Source of the DNA: Phytoseiulus persimilis
Lineage: Eukaryota; Arthropoda; Arachnida; Mesostigmata; Phytoseiidae
DNA length: 64,000 nt
Reading direction: 5' to 3'
Assembly (NCBI GenBank): GCA_037576195.1
Contig: CM075104.1
Span: 27,234,211-27,298,210 of the forward strand
Below the pieces are notes generated by a model. It searched no databases. It saw only the letters and a program-made list of their open reading frames with translations, and was not told where the DNA came from. Every line of letters starts with the position of its first letter. Position 1 is the first letter of the stretch. Shown piece by piece: positions 55,351-64,000 of this stretch. The translations under genes and the position numbers were made by a program.

Positions 55351-58300
55351 CTCGTAACGGCTGGGGTTTATATGCACGTAGCGCATCCTCCTCATTCCTC
55401 AGAAAGCCTCGGATAACAACGCATTTAGAGGTTCCTGATATCCATTCGAGACAATCGCGTCTCACACGGAACAGAAGTGTTCCAACTTGTCTCCTTTACG
55501 CGGGCTCCTTCAACTCGCCCGTGGTCGTCTCAACGATAATACTCGTGTTTATAATGACGATGTTTCGAGATGAAGCCCCAATCGGAGTAGCCGAAACGAA
55601 TGTGTGATACAAGCGCCAGCAGAGAAAAAAAATGGGTTGTGTCACTTGATCCCCACGCCGACGATAAGAGGGTCGAAGAATTCCAAATCCTGATTCGACT
55701 CGAACAGAAAACGCCGACCCTGAGACATTTGTAGGGGTTTTTGAGACATGGCTGGATAATGATCACCATGGTCCGCGGAGGAGTCTGTGTAATAGACAGC
55801 TTTCAGTGAGAAGTGTGAATAACTCTTAGAGATCATCGTCTCGGAGGGTACAATCGTTCTCAGAAGCGAATACGACCTCAGTGTAAGTCGTTAAGCCTGC
55901 ACGCCATCGCATGCAAGTTCCTGTGTTCATCCTTCGCCATATCTAGCATCGCTCGAAAGAGATCCGTAGACATTTAATTTTTCCAAAGTCATGAACGGAG
56001 TCTCGGTTAGCTCGTTCGCATCTCGAATGGGAGGCTCATGCGTGGAGCGTGACACGCAAACGTATCACTCGTCAATGAGAACACTGGAAGCGACGGAATG
56101 TGCAGAACCGGAGAAGAATTTCGACAGGGAACTGTTGTCAGTTCCGTCTTCTGCATTCAACCGAACAACCAGCGGTTTGATATGACTTTCCGACACGAAA
56201 ACCTAGCAACTTGAATTGACAGCCGAGGAATGAGCCGTCTGTCGATTGCTCATCGAGATCGAAGGAAGATTTCCGACCCAGACTGAAATTTGAATTCGCG
56301 GCCCCGCGATAACTGCCAAGGGAGGACTGCAGAATGCCGATTTTCCTCTGAGGATACGCATCGTGACATCCCGTCTCCGGCTTTCCCTGCGAGGAATACT
56401 AATACAGTCGCCTCAGTGGCCTGCGGAACCCCCGAGCCGTGACATGTTCTCCTTGAGCTTCCTCCGGTAAATTCACCCACGCTAGAGGGCGCTCTCCTGA
56501 TATATGTATGTACATCCCAACAGAATCTGTGGACGACACTCGGATATCTTCCACTTTTCTTTCTGCGGCGGCTAGAATGACTCCATGCATCAAAAACTCT
56601 GGCGACCCGTCAGCCGCATGGACTGCGCTTTCGAAATGCGAGCAGCACCGAGAGCCGTATTTTCAAACTTCCACGAACGAGGTAGATATCTTTCAAAGAA
56701 GCGTTTTGAACGGCATACCGGAGCGAGACCCTTCTGAACTGCAGAGCAGCAATATTTTTCGTGGAGGATGCGGCCCGAACCATCGTGTCATGACAGCCGA
56801 CTCGATGGCTTCTGTGCGGCAATTCAAGAGCCAAGATAACGAACAAGCATAGTACGGAAGGAGATGAATAATTAGTGAGCTCCCTCCGACAGGGACCATT
56901 CAAGAAAATTACCGCCCATCACCCTGCCCCTTAGATTCGGTAGCCTCCGCTGTCGACTGGGCTTTTGTTGCTGTTTGATTGTTGAGTGCGCAAAGTCGGA
57001 GCCGGTTGGCCTCAATTCGTTACCATTGGTAGCCTCTCTTCAAACTTCGAGTGAATGCACTTGGAGGATCATGATTCGCAGCAAAAGACAATAAAGACTT
57101 GGAAGCTCATCTCAGTGTCGAGGCTGCATTTGGTTCAAAAAGTCAGGAGTGAAGTCCACCATGTAGAGAAACGAACGCGAATGAGATTCCAAGCTGTTTC
57201 GCGAGGACCAAAAGTTATGAGCTTTCGAAATGACCCGTTCAGAAGCGGACGCGGAAGATTGTTACCAATATGGCGGGGCAAGGGCAACGCTCGAGCCGTC
57301 GTGGGTGGAGAGGCTGTACAAACGCTGTGTACTCTTCAACTGAGATGGAGAAAGGAAGGGGAATTTCATCGAACGATGGGAAACTCCGACGGGAGGAGTC
57401 TCGGGCTCTCGGATGTGGGAGGTTTTACGGCCGATTCGACCCGCTACTTCATCAGCTTAGCTGAAATCTGGGTGAATCGATAGGAAGTGAATCTCCCTCC
57501 CTACCACGAAAGGAGTCAGTGCACGCCATGTTTGATGCCCGGGAACGATCGAGCGCGAAGTCGAGTGTTTCTCGGAGTATCGTCGACGACTGGATTTTCC
57601 TACTGGATGACTCACGGTCATAATGCTGCGAACAGAGCCGAATCTGGAACCGAACGGATCCAACAGGGAAATTTAAATTCCCCATGGATTTATGTAAGAC
57701 TATGTCGGAGCCGTATGCAACCGGATGGAGAAATGGTTGACTCTTCGAGATGCTGTAAGCAGAATAATCGGACATTTTTTTCTTATGAGCGGTCGTCTCA
57801 GGTCATCCGTCCGAGAATTTCTTGAGACCGGATATACTTCAACTAATTCGGATGATCGAGTGTCACCGACATAAGTTATCATCTATAAGTATGCGAGGTT
57901 CACAAGAAGTACCGAGGGGAGGGACGAAGTGTGATCCTCACAAATCTCCAGATCTGAGAAAGGTGAGGGCTGAATCGATTCTAGTATTAAAGAACGCTCC
58001 GATTGTAGAGATGTGTCCAGAACGGTTGAACAATAGAAGAGCAGCCCCCATTCGGAGCGCACTCTTCGGTAGAAGAGCTTGAAGGCCGGCGAGTACGCTT
58101 GGCCACCCGTTCTTCATCGAGCGCAGAGGTTCCATCCGAAAGCTGCTCGATAATGTTGTCGAACATCGTCCCCAGGTGTCCGACATCACTCGCGCCATGA
58201 TGCAGCGATACATGAGGGGTATCGCCGCTGACGATTTCGTAGCCAGCTGCGGTTGGTTGCAGGAATTCATGAAATGTTATTGCGCACCGCATACACATAC

Positions 58301-61300
58301 GCAATGTTCAGGTTCGACCGATGCACGTTGTATTCACGGAGATTCTATCGTTCATAATGGCGAAGTTGATCATCACATATCGATACAAAGACAATTCTGA
58401 GCAAGCAACGGGGCACTTGCTGAAAAAGCAGAGAGAGTCTTTGCGTAGCACCGAGTTCTCCTATGTTCAGACGCGTTTGGATCCTCGAAGGGCACGCGTC
58501 GGGCTTGTTGTGCAATATCTTCTAATTGATGAGCGCGCTGCAATAGAAGGGCACTCTCACAAAAGTTTGAACCATTGAGAGCATGCCCTCATATTGGAAT
58601 AAATATGGTGAACCTCATTCTGTCAAAATTTCATCATCCCCGTTGGAATCCTCGACATCGTTCCATGCCTACGCGCCTCGTATGTGGCTGTTGCGTCATG
58701 GGCATCGTGGCCCGGCCACCCCCGATTCAGAACAGGAATCAATAGGGCGAAGATTATATTCCTAGAGGGCGCGCCTGCTCGCAGAGGAGCTGCCCATCCC
58801 GTAAGTATGCCGTGGTCGCCTTCCAAAGAGGTCGGCGCGGGTCAGAGTAGATGGGGTCTACCACTAACTAGAGCTTTTGCGCAGAACCTCCGAGTTGAGA
58901 GGATTGGGTGCATAATGGGAAAAGAAAGTTTAGCTGGACACAAACTAAAGGAGCACTATCGATGAGTCTTGAGGTACCTCGATCAGGATATACCATTCAT
59001 TGCAATCATCAGAGCTGCTTATCAGAAAATCACGGAGATGAATACAAATATACTTTTCGGACAGGCTGAGCGCTCACAAAATCCGATCTGGCACGGTCCG
59101 GTTTCTGAGTCGCTAGATCGGGCACATACACTTTGTTGTCATACTACAACGAACCGCGTATCACGCAGATCAGAAGAAAGTCTATAACTTCAAAACCTGA
59201 GCCTGAGTTTCTCGATCTCTCGTCAAAACGGGGAAAACGGGGTCTTTTTTCTATCATTCTCCTTGTTTGAGTCCCCTATTCGAATGGAATTCCGTGAACC
59301 GAGCGGCGATCGGTGATGACGCGCGGGTTTGGAGGGAGTCTCTATTCTTTCAGCTCAACTGCAGAACATTGAGTCGAGACCTGGTCAAGGGTGTATGTGT
59401 CAACGGATAGAGTATGATTCGGAGTACGCCCCTTTTCTCCGAGAGGGTGTAACCTACGATTGAAGCCATGCGGAGCTGCTCCGGCGCTCGATCTCGGCAC
59501 CGTTGAGCATGTGCGTTAAGCTGCAGTTGCTCCGGAATTCAAGTGCCAAGCGATGCTGTCTCTTCGGATGGATAACTTCGCGTTTCTGATTCCTCGGATC
59601 GGTTACATCAGAATTTTGATCCCGAATCGAAGCTCTCGAGAACACTGCTGTGTTCAGTGGGAGCCACTGCCAACGGAAGTTCTTCTTTCATAAGGGCTGA
59701 TGGATAAGTTCCCGCGAAGACTCATCATTTTCATCGATATTCTCGGAACGAGAGAACCCGCTGATCCACGCGAAAAGCTGAGATCGTTCTGAGTGAAGAT
59801 ATTCGAGATTCATCATTTATATGCTGCAGGATGTCGTCGCGGACTAGGAGCCTTTCCGCATCATCGTTTATTCGAAATAAATGCGCAGTTTTCGCATTTT
59901 TATGGAAACAGCTCGCAAGAGAAAATGAGCGGAAGTCAATCATCGATTCTACGAGCCGTCTTCATGGAGCTATACGCAGAGCAGAATATATATATAGGGC
60001 AGAAAGGCAAACTGATTCATCAGTTGTATTGGCCATAGCCACAACTGCACAAATAGCCCTACAAGCCCCTGTGTTTTGGGCTCGTAGGGAATTGCTCTGT
60101 GTACCACAATCTTCTGCTGTCGTTGAATCTAAATAACCTCAAAAATGCAATCGCCGCAAAGGGGACGCTGCTTCTTGTCACCATCCCCCATCTTGTATCG
60201 AATTCCACTCTCGCCAGTGGCTCCCAAGCCTCCGACTGTGCCAATCGCTTTCCCAGCATCGCTCTCTCTCACAATTGACACCCCATCTGAGGTCCAGCCT
60301 TTTGCTCGATTCTCTCAAGAATTTATGGACACCGCTATCTGGCAGCGTGCTCGCATGTTCGAACTCGACGAGCTAGAGACCTAATCGTCACAGCGGTCCC
60401 AATTGTCTCGAATCATGACCATAGTACTCAATGGGGGTATCAATTTTACAATTCCCTCTACGGGTGCCATTTCCTACTCCGCTTCTCCTCCGAGAACTCT
60501 GTCGTGACTATTCCTTGTGATACATACTCAAACGGCTTCTTTTAGAGCTCCATCGATCTTAGGAGAGATATATACGTAATAACAATCTATACACAACAAT
60601 ATATACATCAGTTGGATCCAGTCAGCGGCGGCCAGCTAGATACTGGAGATGGAATGGAAATAACGATGCGATTCGAATATTCGAGAGATTGTCGGATATC
60701 GGGGAGAATCGATTCCTCTCCGAACCTCCTCACTCTTCCAAGTCGTGTCTCTCTCGAAAACACCCTTCACGTTGCTTATGGAGCGATGAACCTCACGATT
60801 GGATCATTCTAGCCGCACTCCGGATTTTTATTCATCAGAGCCTGGCATTTAGAGCTCCCTCAACCAATACATGGATTAATGAGTGGGCGGATGGATGGAT
60901 GCCTCTTTGCCGAGAGAACAGATAGCTTCAGCGATCAAGCGCCCCATCATGCGATCACCTTTGTGGATGAAGGGAAGCTCAGAGTAACTGATACCTAAAC
61001 TTCCAGGCCCCACTTATGCGCTCAACCCTTTGGCAAGAGATGGCACAGCATCGCGAAATGCTGTGTCGTTCGTAGAAATCGAGACAAATGAGGGAAGTTT
61101 AGGATCTCAACTCCAAACGTGTTTTTTCAGACCGTAGACATGCTGCTTGAGCGGGTTTGCTGGATTGGTCATTTTCGAGTGATGAAAATTCCATCCACTG
61201 CTCCAGGAGGCTCTCAAGATCCATGGAACGACTCGCTTGATAATAATTTCACGAGAAATGTCCAAGAGGAACAGCTACCGGTACTCAGCTTGTGCGGTAG

Positions 61301-61305
61301 CTGAG

Positions 61306-61336
61306 GCTGCCACGGAAGCCACGCTGCCACGGAAGC
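61306..61336. repeat. Two-copy 17-bp-period direct repeat
   Basis: GCTGCCACGGAAGC occurs at 61306-61319 and 61323-61336. This is a simple local duplication. Confidence 0.7.
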
Positions 61337-61963
61337 AGAATCACTGGAGAACCGTGTCTCACACTGGACCCAGCGAATCGCTGTCGAAGTCGCTAAGAAA
61401 TCCACTGCGGCTTCAATTAGCTCACCATCTCCCCACGAGAACCATAAACACTGGAGAAAACTCACCTGATGAGTTTCGGTCATGGAGTAGGTAGTTTACA
61501 GCTGTGACTGGCTCCATAAAAAGCGTATGAAGATTTTCGCCGCATCGCATCCTCAAGGACAGCTCTCTGAATGATATGATGGCTCCCCTCGTTCAGCGAA
61601 TTAACGTCGAGGTCACATTTCGAGCTGGCGTGATTTCTCTATTGTTGCGATGGGATTCATTATTCAAAAGGGAGCGTCGGGAACAGGGGTGCGCCTGGTT
61701 TTTGTATGACTTAATGCAGATCACTTTTTCTTCGCAGAGACAGGATCTATTTTCCGTGATGCTCTTCTCTGTTCGTTTTTCTCGATAGAAAAACGGTTCT
61801 CCGGGTCACAGAAGCAGTTCCAGATCAGTTTCGAGAGGAGCGTTCTCTCGAGTACTCTCTCAAGCTGGATCCCGACCCTAACCGAGCAGAGCGCTTCCGA
61901 TGAGAACCGCCTCGAAACCGTTGGCGACACCTAGTTGAGATATCAATAGTGACGACCTGCGTA

Positions 61964-61974
61964 GGGGGGGGGGG
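61964..61974. repeat. Homopolymer G11
   Basis: This is an uninterrupted G run; its exact length may be uncertain. Confidence 0.85.
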
Positions 61975-64000
61975 CAATCTGCCCTGACCAACATGGTCAA
62001 ATTGATACTTCATTGAAGGCCTTGGGATACAATATGCCGATGAATGGGATGGGTCTCTCACGGATACTGCAGCGAATCGCGAGGAACAGCGGATTGAATA
62101 TCCAGTGCACAAAAAGCAATCTCGGCATGGCTTTCTTGTGACAGTTTCCACGGGGGAAAAGGGAAGTTATCTGTTTATATTCGGCAGTGTTCTCAAGTTG
62201 GCCCCGATGGAGCGAGAAGTTACGCTCATAAAATTCTTCAACGCTAAGCAGTATTTCGGCATGCGTAGATCGGAGTCCGTATCACCGCATTTCTCAGATG
62301 GAGTGGCCCAGGGCCATCATTCTGTTACGTAGACCTGCACGCAGGTCTAAATTCCTCGCTGCATGTCCCAGCGGAAAACCCCATCGACACCAAATACTGA
62401 ATTATCAGCTGAAGTCGTGACTCGATCATCTTCGAGCCGGCTCCTTTCACGATGCTTGGAGTACGTAGCAGTAGCTCATTTCCAACCTACGAAGCTTCTT
62501 AGAAAGATAGAGGTCTAGCATGGAAATCATTCATAGAGACTCATCGTTGTCAGGGGTCTCACCTGGCGGGCCAACCAGTTATTGCAAGAGATATGAACAA
62601 GGAGAATTTGAGAGCGCCTCCTCAACTTCCTCCGAGGAGACAGGAATTTCAATTTCAAGCCGCTGTAACGGGAGCTGAGCCGATTCTAGCCTCGTTCTTC
62701 CGTCTAACAGGTGGCTCTCCCTGACGCGGCCCTTCCCTCCGGCCGCACTTCGAGGAGAAGTGCGGCCAGATTGGAGATAATTCATATTTAGAACTGTCAG
62801 AGCGATCCTCACGATAAACTTCCACCAAAAAAAAAATGCCGCTGGATCTCGGGATTTGAGGAATCCTGCCCCTTGGATTGAGTGACGTTGGTCAGCAGAG
62901 CATCGACGAGATCGTTGATATCACATGTTCCTTATCGAAAAAGATAATATCTCAACGACTCGACTGGGGTTCTGCGAACGTATCGGAAGCGCTCACTCAG
63001 TTGGCAGATACTACCGCTAGTGAGGGTGAGGACGGACGAAGATGCATGGAATGAATCTCGCGTTCGCTCGAGTATACCCACCTGAGAAGAATCATGAATA
63101 TATATGCAACCTACAAGACAGCTGAAGGCAACAGCTTCACCTGGCGCTCCCAAGCTACGGACGCTTCGGGTGTGATCCGTCACCTGTACGCCGTCTTTAC
63201 ACTAGCTCACAGAAATGCGGGCGGTGAACTTCCAAATAGATTCGATCTGGTTGACACACTTAGCGAAGTAGAATGGATGGTCGATCCTCAATCTGAGCCC
63301 TTCTTTCAGGAAATACCGCAAAGCGACAGCCCTGCTCAGCAGCATCGGTATCATTCCACTCGAAGAGATTGGAATCGACATTGGAATTCCTCGATGAATA
63401 TGCTGTTCTTCTTTCAGAAAGGCTTAGAGGAACAAGCATATAATTGCGTTGTCTGCAGACAGTGGCCGTAAAGTCTAAAAAGTCGAAGTAGAAGGTCTCC
63501 CGAGAATTACGAGCGTCCCGCTCGGCGACACCCCTGAATTTATGTCGATTTCGGCCTCCAGTCAGATTGAAACAAAAAGGAGTGTCGGGACCGCTCGTCC
63601 CGGGAGGATGCTCGGCAGTCTAAAATCCGAGTTTGTTACATCGACGTGCGATCTATCTGTGACAAAAGTCCTATGACGATACTATCGACTTCGAGATCGT
63701 GAACAGACCGTGAGATTACTACGATACTGTGTGCCGCAGAATGGAAGCGGGACATTTACCTGTGAATTCAGATGAAATAATCGATCTCAAATAAAAGTTT
63801 TCCATTGGATTTCGAGACGTCCTCCGGGTTCGGAGTATTCCTACATGCAGCAGCACTGGCCAACGAGAGCTTTGCGACGCTTCGCCCGGCATATGGCGGA
63901 CAGAGTTATTTGATAGACTCGACCATACACTTGTGCAAACAAATTTAGCGGGTAGTCACTAAACATAGTTGAATGAACGAGATGTATAAGAAAAAAAATT

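Larger units (their letters stand above)
55351..64000. other. 8.6 kb without recognisable gene
   Basis: I see no conserved domain, credible splice chain, RNA gene or transposon end. The longer frames (57055-57483, 63094-63471, minus 57938-58270) have no family resemblance. Minor features are a G11 run at 61964-61974 and a 14-base direct repeat at 61306/61323. Confidence 0.4.

Noticed and set aside
60140-60400. Possible last exon on the minus strand (GGLGATGESGIRYKMGDG...) or a plus-strand 79-residue frame
   Set aside because: Both strands are open, no family is recognised and no second exon was found.
63094-63471. 125-residue plus-strand gene
   Set aside because: It has no domain resemblance or splice context, and its length is within what chance gives at this base composition.

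Overview
This is eukaryotic nuclear DNA, most likely from an arthropod. The genes carry GT-AG introns of roughly 70-980 nt, there is no operon structure, and several classes of eukaryotic transposon are present. Base composition near 50% GC, compact introns and the gene set (TMC channel, ariadne-2, HP1-like, peptide GPCR) would fit a mite such as a phytoseiid, but that placement is low-confidence inference.

Layout. 1-2405 (minus): a non-LTR retrotransposon with a reverse transcriptase, a CCHC knuckle and a restriction-like endonuclease, broken by one frameshift and running off the left edge. It abuts part of a tRNA-derived SINE. 5300-7280 (plus): an APE-type LINE pseudogene with an internal deletion. 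8819-9729 (minus): a three-exon gene for a small HP1-like protein that has only a chromo shadow domain. 11851-13275 (plus): an intronless ariadne-2 E3 ligase. 13276-19946: nothing recognisable. 19947-21003: a mariner-derived fold-back element. 21409-32385: a Helentron-like element swollen to 11 kb by about 240 copies of a 45-bp minisatellite, within which about 4.9 kb is duplicated almost perfectly. 32420-32522: one end of a hAT-type transposon. 34542-34841: a complete tRNA-derived SINE with a 14-bp target-site duplication. 38937-40965 (minus): a vasopressin/oxytocin/CCAP-type neuropeptide receptor. 41698-51542 (plus): a 22-exon TMC (transmembrane channel-like) gene, head to head with the receptor. 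51543-64000: no recognisable gene.

The four host genes belong to unrelated pathways: heterochromatin, ubiquitin transfer, neuropeptide sensing and mechanosensory ion channels. Nothing suggests joint function. Exon models were built by hand from splice-site consensus, phase agreement and family similarity. For the TMC gene every junction is in phase, with a total of 4446 nt (1481 codons plus stop).

The most notable signals are the chromo-shadow-only HP1, the TMC protein with a very long glycan-rich extracellular loop, and the mega-expanded, internally duplicated minisatellite, which leaves a 3580-codon frame open by chance of its 45-bp period.
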